NCBI GenBank assembly: GCA_900766785.1
Contig: CAAFWT010000120.1
Coordinates: 1 to 13,788, forward strand
Direction: 5' to 3'
DNA: 13,788 bases
DNA from: an uncultured Paraprevotella sp.
GTDB lineage: Bacteria > Bacteroidota > Bacteroidia > Bacteroidales > Bacteroidaceae
Of the stretch, positions 7,156 to 13,788 are shown piece by piece. A program made the position numbers and the translations under genes. Position 1 is the first letter of the stretch. Each line of letters starts with the position of its first letter. A model generated the notes under the pieces. The model did not search any database. It was not told the origin of the DNA and was given only the letters and a program-made list of their open reading frames with translations.

Positions 7156-7163
7156 TACCTTTG
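7156..7163 (+). promoter_or_regulatory. -7 promoter box of the coaX operon
   Basis: TACCTTTG at 7156-7163 matches TAnnTTTG perfectly. Usual spacing predicts transcription starting near 7167, two nucleotides before the coaX ATG at 7169, so the mRNA would be essentially leaderless. No good -33 TTTG is present at the expected 7132-7135. The element extends as TACCTTTGCAACGAT, almost identical to the one on the opposite strand before the DUF4105 gene. Confidence 0.75.
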
Positions 7164-7168
7164 CAACG

Positions 7169-7900
7169 ATGAAACTGATTGTTGACATAGGTAACTCGGC
7201 TGCAAAACTTGTAGCATTCGATGGAAATACGCCTATAGAACAGATAAAGACCTCGGGGCAAACCCTGGAGGGACTGGATGCCTTTGCCCAAAAGCATCAT
7301 TTCACACGAGGCATCGTGGGAACGGTGACAGGCATTACTCCAGAGGCAGAGAAGGCACTGAATGCCCTTTGCTTCCCCGTGATGCGATTTACACCTGACA
7401 CACCCATACCCATCACCAACCGATATCGGACTCCCCAGACACTGGGAGCAGACAGGCTGGCTGCTGTGGTGGGTGCACGTGAATTGAAACCTGATGAGAA
7501 CCTGCTCATCATCGACGCCGGCACATGCATCACCTATGAGATAGTGGACAAGATGGGCAATTACTGGGGAGGAAACATTGCTCCTGGCATGCAAATGCGC
7601 CTGCACGCATTACATGATTTTACCGCTCGGTTGCCTCTTGTAGATGCCGACGGAGAAGTTCCTGGAATGGGATACGACACAGAGACAGCCATACGCGCAG
7701 GAGTCCTGCGTGGGATGAAGTACGAGATAGAAGGGTACATCAAATCCATGCGTGCCAAGTTTCCCAGTCTGCAGGTATTCCTCACAGGAGGTGACAGAAT
7801 CAATTTCGATGAAGGAATCAAGAGCATGACCTTCACAGACAAATACATCGTCCCCAGGGGACTGAACAAGATTTTGGACTATAATTATGACAAGAAATAG
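7169..7900 (+). CDS. coaX: Type III pantothenate kinase
   Basis: CoaX phosphorylates pantothenate with ATP, the first step of coenzyme A synthesis, in the cytosol. At 243 residues it has the family's normal length. Visible motifs: the N-terminal phosphate-binding DIGNSAAK at 6-13, the pantothenate-site GADR at 93-96, DAGTCIT at 116-122, GGNIAPG at 134-140 and TGGD at 206-209. Type III enzymes belong to the ASKHA fold, need a monovalent cation and are not feedback-inhibited by CoA. ATG 7169 is certain because MKLIVDIGNS is the standard N-terminus, and the promoter box ends only 5 nt before it. It is the first gene of the rightward operon; its last 14 nt overlap the start of the outer-membrane protein gene, which suggests translational coupling. 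Confidence 0.97.
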   Translation: MKLIVDIGNSAAKLVAFDGNTPIEQIKTSGQTLEGLDAFAQKHHFTRGIVGTVTGITPEAEKALNALCFPVMRFTPDTPIPITNRYRTPQTLGADRLAAVVGARELKPDENLLIIDAGTCITYEIVDKMGNYWGGNIAPGMQMRLHALHDFTARLPLVDADGEVPGMGYDTETAIRAGVLRGMKYEIEGYIKSMRAKFPSLQVFLTGGDRINFDEGIKSMTFTDKYIVPRGLNKILDYNYDKK

Positions 7901-9212
7901 CTGTAAGACCGTCCTTTTGCTCCTCATGACATTCATGGCAGCATGGGCAAATGCACAGACCAATGGAAGTAACTCATCATACTCCCGTTTCGGTTTAGGC
8001 ACCTTGGCCGACCAATCCCAGGGATATGCCCGCGGCATGGGTGGCGTAGGCATAGCATTGCATCAGGGCAACAGGGTGAACATGCTGAATCCTGCCTCTT
8101 ATGCATCCATAGATTCACTCAGCTTTATCCTGGATGTGGGTATGAGCCTGTCTGCCGGACGAATGAAGGAGGGAAATAACACTCTGAACATCAAGAACTG
8201 CAGCTTGGACTTTGTAAATGCAGGACTGAGACTGCGTCGCGGACTGGGTCTCTCCTTCGGCTTTGTACCCTTCAGCACCATAGGATACAGTTTCTATACC
8301 GAAAGGCCTGTCACCAACGACCAGACCACCACCCTGCCCATCAAGACTACAAGTACTTATCAGGGAAGCGGCGGTCTGCATCAAGCTTACATAGGACTGG
8401 GATGGCAGCCCGTGGCCAATCTGTCGGTGGGTATGAATGCCAGTTTCATCTGGGGTGAATATTCGCACACCATGGCACAGACGTTTACTGAAGGAGAATC
8501 CAACAGCAGTTCGTATAGCGGACTCAATTCCACCCACTATGCCGAACTGAAGACATACAAGCTGGACTTCGGTGCCCAATACCCCATTCGCATTACGCCC
8601 AACGACTGGATCACCATCGGAGCGACCGTCGGACTTGGGCATAAGATAAAGTCGGATGCCACACTCACACGCTATACCACTGTAGGTGATAGTACTGAGA
8701 TAACAGCCCAATCACCCTTCGACTTACCATTCACCTATGGAGGAGGCGTGGCATGGCAACACAAGAACAATCTGCTGGTGGCTGCCGACTATAAGTTTGA
8801 GAAATGGAGTGATTGCCGGACACCCCACAGCAGCACCGAAGGAAATCAGTTGAGCTATTTCGGTGCCAAGGGCGCCTATGAGAATCGCTCACGATATACC
8901 GTAGGTGCACAGTATACACCCGATCCCACCGACAAGCATTACATGAAGCGCATGCAATACCGTATAGGTGCCAACTACTCCACTCCCTATCTGCGTGTCA
9001 ATGGTGCAGAAGGACCCAGCGAGATGACACTCTCGGCAGGAGTAGGGTTACCCATAAGCAACCACAACAGCAGCCGGTCTGTGGTAAACATCAATCTGCA
9101 ATGGCTGCGCCGCCATCCGGCAAGCTCCAGTCTCATTTCCGAGAACTATTTCCTGGTCAATGTGGGTCTCACCTTCAACGAAAACTGGTTTATGAAGTTC
9201 AAGATTCAGTAA
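7887..9212 (+). CDS. Outer-membrane beta-barrel protein, FadL/OmpP1-like appearance
   Basis: This 441-residue protein has a clear signal peptide (residues 1-23, cleavage ANA before Q24) and a long series of amphipathic, Gly/aromatic-rich strands typical of a beta-barrel. It ends in a strand-like segment, FLVNVGLTFNENWFMKFKIQ. The mature N-terminus runs through SYSRFGLG and GYARGMGGVGIAL to NPASYA (68-73). This order (short plug-like start, GMGG, NPA) is common in FadL/OmpP1-type porins and related Bacteroidetes outer-membrane proteins. The substrate is unknown; a transport or structural role in the outer membrane is inferred. ATG 7887 overlaps the coaX end by 14 nt, and the gene lies directly before lptC. 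Such an outer-membrane protein beside lptC may simply reflect a shared envelope regulon. Confidence 0.8.
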   Translation: MTRNSCKTVLLLLMTFMAAWANAQTNGSNSSYSRFGLGTLADQSQGYARGMGGVGIALHQGNRVNMLNPASYASIDSLSFILDVGMSLSAGRMKEGNNTLNIKNCSLDFVNAGLRLRRGLGLSFGFVPFSTIGYSFYTERPVTNDQTTTLPIKTTSTYQGSGGLHQAYIGLGWQPVANLSVGMNASFIWGEYSHTMAQTFTEGESNSSSYSGLNSTHYAELKTYKLDFGAQYPIRITPNDWITIGATVGLGHKIKSDATLTRYTTVGDSTEITAQSPFDLPFTYGGGVAWQHKNNLLVAADYKFEKWSDCRTPHSSTEGNQLSYFGAKGAYENRSRYTVGAQYTPDPTDKHYMKRMQYRIGANYSTPYLRVNGAEGPSEMTLSAGVGLPISNHNSSRSVVNINLQWLRRHPASSSLISENYFLVNVGLTFNENWFMKFKIQ

Positions 9213-9218
9213 CCCAGA

Positions 9219-9944
9219 GTGAGGAAAATGCATCATCGGAAAAGTTCTTTTGGAAGTTACCAACTCCTGGGACTGATGGCTATCGTCATGTTCCTTGCCT
9301 TCTCATGCACTACAGAGACGGAACACATGGCTGAAGCCATCAGCGAGTCAGACTCTCTGCCCATGATGCACTCCACGGGTATCAACACACTCATCTCCGA
9401 CTCGGGGGTGATGCGATATAGGATGATAGCAGAGGAATGGGATATCTATGACATTCCAGGACGTCCCACCACATGGAAATTCATGAAGGGGCTCTTCATG
9501 GAGAGATTTGATGAGCATTTTCATATCGACCTGTTTGTTCAGGCTGATACGGCTTATCTGCACGAACAGCGCACATGGGAACTGCGCGGGCGAGTGGTCA
9601 TCCGTAACATGAAGAACGAGGTCTTCCATACCGAAGAACTCTTCTGGGATATGACCACCCACGAGATGTGGAATCATCAGCACATGCGCATCACCACACC
9701 TGAGCGCGAACTGGAAGGTACAGAGTTCCGGAGCAATGAGCAGATGACCCGTTACAGTGTGAGCAACTCCTCAGGCGCATTTCCCATTGAGGATACACAA
9801 AACACACCTGCTGCAGACAGTGTGACCACGGTTCCCGATTCCACACAGAAGATACTCCCGCCCAAGCCCACCATGCAGGAGCACAACAGAGACAGGAAAG
9901 CACCCGAAGGTATGCGGTTCCCACCTGCCCCAGACAAGAGATAG
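9219..9944 (+). CDS. lptC: LPS export periplasmic protein LptC
   Basis: LptC is the inner-membrane-anchored periplasmic part of the Lpt bridge, taking LPS from LptBFG and passing it to LptA-type proteins. The core (about 50-185) shows the Bacteroidetes pattern: INTLISDSGVMRYRMIAEEWDIYD, PTTWKFMKGLFMERFDE, ADTAYLHEQRTWELRGRVVIRNMKNEVFHTEELFWD. These repeated strand blocks fit the beta-jellyroll. The N-terminus has a hydrophobic segment (about 16-29) ending AFSC, so C30 may be a lipidation site with a loose lipobox; in E. coli the anchor is a TM helix. After about residue 190 there is a Pro- and charge-rich tail of about 50 residues that looks disordered. The start is GTG 9219, 6 nt after the previous stop, or ATG 9228, which loses three residues and is equally good. 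It is cotranscribed with the neighbours. Confidence 0.85.
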   Translation: MRKMHHRKSSFGSYQLLGLMAIVMFLAFSCTTETEHMAEAISESDSLPMMHSTGINTLISDSGVMRYRMIAEEWDIYDIPGRPTTWKFMKGLFMERFDEHFHIDLFVQADTAYLHEQRTWELRGRVVIRNMKNEVFHTEELFWDMTTHEMWNHQHMRITTPERELEGTEFRSNEQMTRYSVSNSSGAFPIEDTQNTPAADSVTTVPDSTQKILPPKPTMQEHNRDRKAPEGMRFPPAPDKR

Positions 9945-9956
9945 TCAATAACACTC

Positions 9957-11258
9957 ATGACCACAAGTACACAACTCATCATAGGAATCATCATCGTACT
10001 GCTGTTCTCAGCCTTCTTCTCAGGCACGGAGATAGCCTTTCTGTCGAGCAGCAAACTGAGATTTGAGATGGATCGCGAGCGGCAGGGATTCACCAGTCGG
10101 CTTATAGATACGTTCTACAACCATTCCAGCGACTTCATCTCCACCATACTAATAGGCAACAACATTGCCCTGGTCATCTATGGTATCCTGATGGCAAGGC
10201 TTGTCAATGACCTCATCCTCACGCCTCTGGGCATTCATAATCCCAATGGATATTGTCCCAATGATGCTGTCTGCCTGCTCATACAGACATTGCTGGGCAC
10301 AGCCATCACCATTGTGACAGGAGAGTTTCTTCCTAAAACTCTGTTCCGAATCAATCCCAACCGCATGCTCACCATCTGTGCCCTGCCTGCCTATGTCATA
10401 TACATATTACTGTGGCCCATAAGCAAGTTTACCAGCATGCTCAGCAAACTGATGCTCCGACTCCTGGGACAGAAGACAAGCAAGGCCAAGAATGACAAGA
10501 CCTTCAGAAAGGCCGACCTGGACTACCTTATCCAAAGCAACATCGAGAGCGCCGAAGAGGGTGGGAATATCGAGGACGAAGTGAAGATATTCCAGAATGC
10601 CTTGGATTTCAGTAGTGTCAAGGTAAGAGACTGCACCATCCCCCGTACGGAAATCAATGCTGTGGACGAACAGACAGACTCCGCCACTCTGCTCAACACC
10701 TTTGTGGAAAGCGGTCACTCAAAGATCATCGTCTACCGAGGAGACATCGACAATATCATAGGCTTCATACACAGCTCGGAGATGTTCCGACTGTCCCCAG
10801 GCGAAGACTGGCGCACCCGTATGAAGGATGTACCCATCGTGCCAGAAACCATGAATGCCCAGAAACTGCTCAGCACATTCATCAACCAGAAACGTTCCAT
10901 AGCCGTGGTGGTGGATGAGTTCGGTGGGACAAGTGGCATAGTGACTCTGGAAGATCTGGTGGAGGAAATCTTTGGAGACATTGAAGACGAGCACGACAAC
11001 GTGTCCTACGTGGCCAAAGACCTGGGCGGTGGCGAATACATGCTCTCCGGCAGGCTCGAGATACAGAAAGCCAATGAGATGCTGGGGCTGGAGCTCCCCG
11101 AGAGTGACGAATATCTCACCGTGGGAGGACTCATCCTACATGAATATCAGAGTTTTCCGAAGCTCAACGAAGTACTCCGCTTTGGGCATTTCGAATTCAA
11201 AATCATGCAGAAGACAACCACCAAAATTGAATTGGTAAAACTGAAGGTATTAGGGTGA
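9957..11258 (+). CDS. CNNM/CorC-family membrane transporter (hemolysin-like)
   Basis: This 433-residue protein has the full CNNM/CorC architecture. An N-terminal DUF21 transmembrane domain (about 1-175) carries SAFFSGTEIAFLS (18-30), IGNNIA (66-71) and TGEFLPKTLFRINP (121-134). A CBS pair (about 215-345) includes AVVVDEFGGTSGIVTLEDLVEEIFGDI ending near 342, and a C-terminal CorC_HlyC domain (about 355-433) follows. Family members are implicated in Mg2+/Co2+ efflux or Na+-coupled Mg2+ transport; the older name hemolysin is not functional evidence. In Bacteroidetes the related GldE belongs to the gliding apparatus, but no other gld gene is visible here, so I do not use that name. ATG 9957 follows the lptC stop by 12 nt. 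It is the last gene of the operon; no clear terminator follows before ppiD. Confidence 0.92.
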   Translation: MTTSTQLIIGIIIVLLFSAFFSGTEIAFLSSSKLRFEMDRERQGFTSRLIDTFYNHSSDFISTILIGNNIALVIYGILMARLVNDLILTPLGIHNPNGYCPNDAVCLLIQTLLGTAITIVTGEFLPKTLFRINPNRMLTICALPAYVIYILLWPISKFTSMLSKLMLRLLGQKTSKAKNDKTFRKADLDYLIQSNIESAEEGGNIEDEVKIFQNALDFSSVKVRDCTIPRTEINAVDEQTDSATLLNTFVESGHSKIIVYRGDIDNIIGFIHSSEMFRLSPGEDWRTRMKDVPIVPETMNAQKLLSTFINQKRSIAVVVDEFGGTSGIVTLEDLVEEIFGDIEDEHDNVSYVAKDLGGGEYMLSGRLEIQKANEMLGLELPESDEYLTVGGLILHEYQSFPKLNEVLRFGHFEFKIMQKTTTKIELVKLKVLG

Positions 11259-11327
11259 GGAGTTTGTTTTGAGCCTCCCGAAAGCACTTTTCATGCAACA
11301 AGAGGGGTCAAATACACAAAATCTTCT

Positions 11328-11335
11328 TACCTTTG
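11328..11335 (+). promoter_or_regulatory. -7 promoter box of ppiD
   Basis: TACCTTTG at 11328-11335 is a perfect TAnnTTTG match in the 121-bp gap after the CorC-type gene. It predicts a transcript start near 11339 and a leader of about 41 nt that is A-rich and G-poor up to the ATG, a composition typical of well-translated Bacteroidetes genes lacking a Shine-Dalgarno. No -33 TTTG is seen at the expected place. A 5-bp hairpin (11338-11351) is present but weak. The gene thus probably has its own promoter in addition to any read-through. Confidence 0.65.
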
Positions 11336-11379
11336 TATGCTTTTGTAAGCAAAAAACAAAACAATAACATAAATAAACA

Positions 11380-13533
11380 ATGGCAACATTACAAACAATC
11401 AGAAGCAAGGGCAAACTCCTCGTTATCGTATTGGGACTCGCCCTGTTTGCCTTCATCGCCGAGGAGTTTGTTCGCTCCTTGACCTACACACAGAGCGAGA
11501 GCCGTCAGCGTATCGGCTCTGTCTATGGAGACCACATCAGTCAGCAGGATTTCAACAAGATGGTGGAAGAGTACTCCGATGTGATGAAGTTCACCAACGG
11601 CATCACCTCACTCACCGACGAACAGACATCCATGTTGCGCGACCAGGTGTGGCAGACATACGTAAGCGGTAAACTCATTGAGCATGAGTGCGAGAAACTG
11701 GGTCTCACTGTGACCGATGCAGAGATGCAGAGTATCATCAACAGCGGACGCAACATGATGCTTTCACAGACTCCTTTCCGCGACCAGAAAGGCGCTTTTG
11801 ATGCCAACCAGCTGAAGCAGTTCCTCAATCAGTATGATGAGGTTATGAACAACGCAGAGATTGGCAACGAGGTGAAAGAGCAGTACACACAGATGTACAA
11901 CTACTGGAAGTTTGTGGAGAAGACCATTCGCCAGCAGACCCTTGGTCAGAAATACCAGGCTCTCCTGGCTGGTACCATCAAGAGCAACCCCATCTCCGCT
12001 AAGGACAACTTCGAAGGACGTATCAATGAGAGCACCATCGTGATGGCTGCCCTCCCTTATTCCAGCATCAAGGACGACCAGGTGGAAGTTACTGATGCCG
12101 ATCTGAAGGCCAAATACCAAGAGCTGAAGGAAATGTTCAGCACCACTCAGGAGACACGTGACGTGAAGTATATCGATGTGGAGGTTACTGCCAGCAAGAG
12201 CGACGTAGAAGCTCTCAACACCGAGATGCAGGGATATGCCGATGCACTGGCACAGGGTGCCGATGCTGCCAAGACGGTTCGTGAGGCATCCAGCCTGATA
12301 CCTTACAGTCAGTTGCCCATCAGCACCAAGGCTCTCCCCTCAGATATTGCATCTGAAGTGGACTCTATGGCTGTAGGCACTCAGAAGGGCCCCTACACCA
12401 ACGTGAAGGACAACACGATGAACATCATCCGCCTCATCAGCAAGGTGACTCGTCCCGACTCTGTAGAGATTCGTCAGATTGCAGCTCCTGGCACCGATCT
12501 TGCCAGTGCTGAACTGACTGCCGACAGCATCATGCAGGCACTCAATGCAGGTACCAACTTCGACTCTATTGCCAAGAAATACAATCAGCCTGGCACCAAG
12601 ACCTGGTTGACCAGTGCCCAGTATGAAGGCATGACTATGGACGAGAACAACCGTAAGTTCATCGAGACCGTTACCACTGCCCCCGTGGGTCAGTACAACA
12701 AAATAGTCCTCGATGGCCAGGGTGTAGTCATTGTACAGGTAACTGACCAGAGAGCACTCACCAGCAAGTATAATCTGGCTGTCATCAAGCGCAGAATTGA
12801 CTTCAGCAAGGATACCTATGGCAAGGCATACAATGACTTCAGCAGCTTCATTGCAGGAAACCGCAAGAGTGCTGATATGGAAGCCAATGCTACCAAGGCT
12901 GGTTACACCGTGCAGACTCGCAATGCCATCAGCAGCAGTGAGCACTATGTGGCCAATGTTCATAACACACGCGATGCCATGCGCTGGATTTTCAATGAGG
13001 ATACCAAAGTGGGCGACGTATCTCCCCTCTATGAATGCGGTGACAATGACCATCTGATGGTTATCATCCTCTCCGGTGTACACAAGAAAGGTTACCTGGC
13101 CTGGGATGACGAGCAGGTGAAGACTTATCTCACCACTGAAGTACAGAAGGACAAGAAGGCTGCTCTGCTGCAGCAGAAGATCAAGGATGCCAAGAGCATT
13201 GCTGATGTGCAGAAGATAGAAGGTGCACAGACCGACACCATCAATCATATCAACTTCACCAGCAGCGCTTTCGTATCCAAGGTTGGACGCAACGAGCCTG
13301 CACTGAGCGGCGCTGTTGCTGCTGCCAAGAAGGGTGACTTCAAGGCCGGCGTAAAGGGTAATGGTGCTGTCTATGCCTTCCAGGTTATCAGCCAGAACAA
13401 GACCGACGGTGCTTTTGACAAGAAAACAGAGGAGAGCCAGGCTATGCAGTTCATGCTGCGTGGACTGAATGCTTTCACAAGCGAGCTCTACCAGAAGGCA
13501 GAAGTGGTGGACAACCGCTACCTGTTCTATTGA
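11380..13533 (+). CDS. PpiD/SurA-like periplasmic foldase with degenerate parvulin domain
   Basis: This 717-residue protein has a short cytosolic start, one membrane anchor (about 12-27) and a large periplasmic part. Residues about 30-190 form a SurA/PpiD-type chaperone N-domain (starting QRIGSVYGDHISQQDFNKMVEEY). The parvulin-like PPIase region is about 355-460 (DSVEIRQIAAPG to GVVIVQVTDQRA). A further divergent parvulin-like or C-terminal region is about 535-690. In active parvulins the first strand has a conserved His (SHIL) and the last has YHI; here these fall on Q366 and V449-V450, so isomerase activity is doubtful. It probably acts as a chaperone for proteins leaving the Sec channel or bound for the outer membrane. 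The length fits Bacteroidetes PpiD proteins. ATG 11380 has an A-rich leader. It ends at TGA 13531-13533, just before a strong terminator. Confidence 0.9.
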   Translation: MATLQTIRSKGKLLVIVLGLALFAFIAEEFVRSLTYTQSESRQRIGSVYGDHISQQDFNKMVEEYSDVMKFTNGITSLTDEQTSMLRDQVWQTYVSGKLIEHECEKLGLTVTDAEMQSIINSGRNMMLSQTPFRDQKGAFDANQLKQFLNQYDEVMNNAEIGNEVKEQYTQMYNYWKFVEKTIRQQTLGQKYQALLAGTIKSNPISAKDNFEGRINESTIVMAALPYSSIKDDQVEVTDADLKAKYQELKEMFSTTQETRDVKYIDVEVTASKSDVEALNTEMQGYADALAQGADAAKTVREASSLIPYSQLPISTKALPSDIASEVDSMAVGTQKGPYTNVKDNTMNIIRLISKVTRPDSVEIRQIAAPGTDLASAELTADSIMQALNAGTNFDSIAKKYNQPGTKTWLTSAQYEGMTMDENNRKFIETVTTAPVGQYNKIVLDGQGVVIVQVTDQRALTSKYNLAVIKRRIDFSKDTYGKAYNDFSSFIAGNRKSADMEANATKAGYTVQTRNAISSSEHYVANVHNTRDAMRWIFNEDTKVGDVSPLYECGDNDHLMVIILSGVHKKGYLAWDDEQVKTYLTTEVQKDKKAALLQQKIKDAKSIADVQKIEGAQTDTINHINFTSSAFVSKVGRNEPALSGAVAAAKKGDFKAGVKGNGAVYAFQVISQNKTDGAFDKKTEESQAMQFMLRGLNAFTSELYQKAEVVDNRYLFY

Positions 13534-13557
13534 TTGGTTCTGAAAACCAGAAATCAC

Positions 13558-13595
13558 AAGCTGCATCGCTTCCTGGCGATGCAGCTTTGTTTTTT
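13558..13595 (+). terminator. Rho-independent terminator of ppiD
   Basis: A perfect 12-bp stem pairs 13558-13569 (AAGCTGCATCGC) with 13576-13587 (GCGATGCAGCTT) around the 6-nt loop TTCCTG. It is followed by TTTGTTTTTT ending at 13595. It starts 25 nt after the ppiD stop codon and is the strongest intrinsic terminator in the window. Confidence 0.95.
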
Positions 13596-13788
13596 ATATA
13601 CCCAGATGAACATCATCCAGGATCACTTGGGCTCAGTAGAAAAACATAGGAGGGAAAGGGATTCTCAATAAGAGTAGGTATGCCCTGACCCTTATAACCT
13701 AATCTTTATAGTCTGTTACCTTAGCTGACTTATCCCTATGCCTCAAACCAAACACAGCATGAAATGATGGTATCATGCCATGAAATGA
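13596..13788. other. Gene-free right tail
   Basis: After the ppiD terminator I find no convincing coding frame, RNA gene, promoter box of the TACCTTTG type or strong hairpin up to the window edge. The only structure noted is a short direct repeat at the very end (see 13758-13788). Part of it may be upstream sequence of a gene outside the window. Confidence 0.6.
13758..13788. repeat. 10-bp direct repeat at the window edge
   Basis: CATGAAATGA occurs at 13758-13767 and again at 13779-13788, a period of 21 bp, with a small inverted element (TGAT-GGT-ATCA) overlapping the end of the first copy and the spacer. The second copy ends exactly at the last base, so more copies may follow outside the window. 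Two short copies could also be chance. Confidence 0.5.

Noticed and set aside
7034..7606. Minus-strand frame of 190 codons overlapping coaX
   Set aside because: It is antisense to the conserved coaX motifs and spans the coaX promoter; no features support it.
9957..11258. Calling the CorC-type protein GldE
   Set aside because: The domain set is shared by the whole CNNM/CorC family, and no other gliding or type IX secretion gene is visible nearby.
11259..11327. Terminator after the CorC-type gene
   Set aside because: Only 4-5-bp stems (for example around 11280-11293) can be drawn and no T tract follows a stable stem, so partial read-through into ppiD cannot be excluded.
11338..11351. Regulatory hairpin or riboswitch in the ppiD leader
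   Set aside because: The stem is just 5 bp and lies at the predicted 5' end; the remaining leader is unstructured and A-rich.
12340..13566. Long minus-strand frame of 408 codons opposite ppiD
   Set aside because: It is an antisense shadow of a well-supported gene, and its start lies inside the ppiD terminator stem.

Overview
The window reads as an ordinary chromosomal segment of a Bacteroidales bacterium, most likely Prevotella-like. The evidence is the protein families (an enlarged SecA of 1121 residues, a Bacteroidetes-type LptC, a long single-TM PpiD/SurA-like protein, a PafA-like AlkP-fold protein, DUF4105), the lack of clear Shine-Dalgarno sequences, and several perfect copies of the Bacteroidetes -7 promoter box TAnnTTTG (as TACCTTTG). 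Base composition looks even, near 50% GC by eye. I see no insertion sequence, prophage, CRISPR array, tRNA or rRNA.

Layout. (1) Positions 1-285 are a convergent intergenic region. It holds a rho-independent terminator for a plus-strand gene lying left of the window, three perfect 12-bp palindromes spaced exactly 22 bp apart, and a strong hairpin downstream of the leftward operon. (2) Positions 286-6968 are a leftward operon: DUF4105 membrane protein -> secreted AlkP-fold protein with a ruined active site -> secA -> small acidic cytosolic protein. The first two genes overlap by 4 nt (GTGA). A candidate internal promoter precedes secA. (3) Positions 6969-7168 are a divergent promoter region. 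Its two outward promoters share a 15-bp element in inverted orientation and would give almost leaderless mRNAs. Between them lies a 19-nt alternating purine-pyrimidine tract. (4) Positions 7169-11258 are a rightward operon: coaX -> outer-membrane beta-barrel -> lptC -> CNNM/CorC-type transporter, with 14-nt overlap or 6-12-nt gaps. (5) Positions 11380-13533 hold ppiD with its own promoter, closed by a textbook terminator. (6) The right tail, 13596-13788, has no gene; a 10-bp direct repeat lies at its very end.

How the genes fit together. Most products serve the cell envelope. SecA drives protein export across the inner membrane, PpiD/SurA-like protein chaperones exported proteins in the periplasm, LptC passes LPS across the periplasm, the beta-barrel sits in the outer membrane, and the DUF4105 and AlkP-fold proteins are exported. 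CoaX supplies coenzyme A and is the metabolic outlier. The most unexpected point is that the AlkP-fold protein next to secA keeps the family scaffold but lacks nearly every catalytic and metal-binding residue I can place, which suggests a pseudoenzyme. I do not see a convincing new multi-gene system. The best candidates for new biology are this pseudoenzyme/DUF4105/secA/acidic-protein operon and the 22-bp-phased palindromes.
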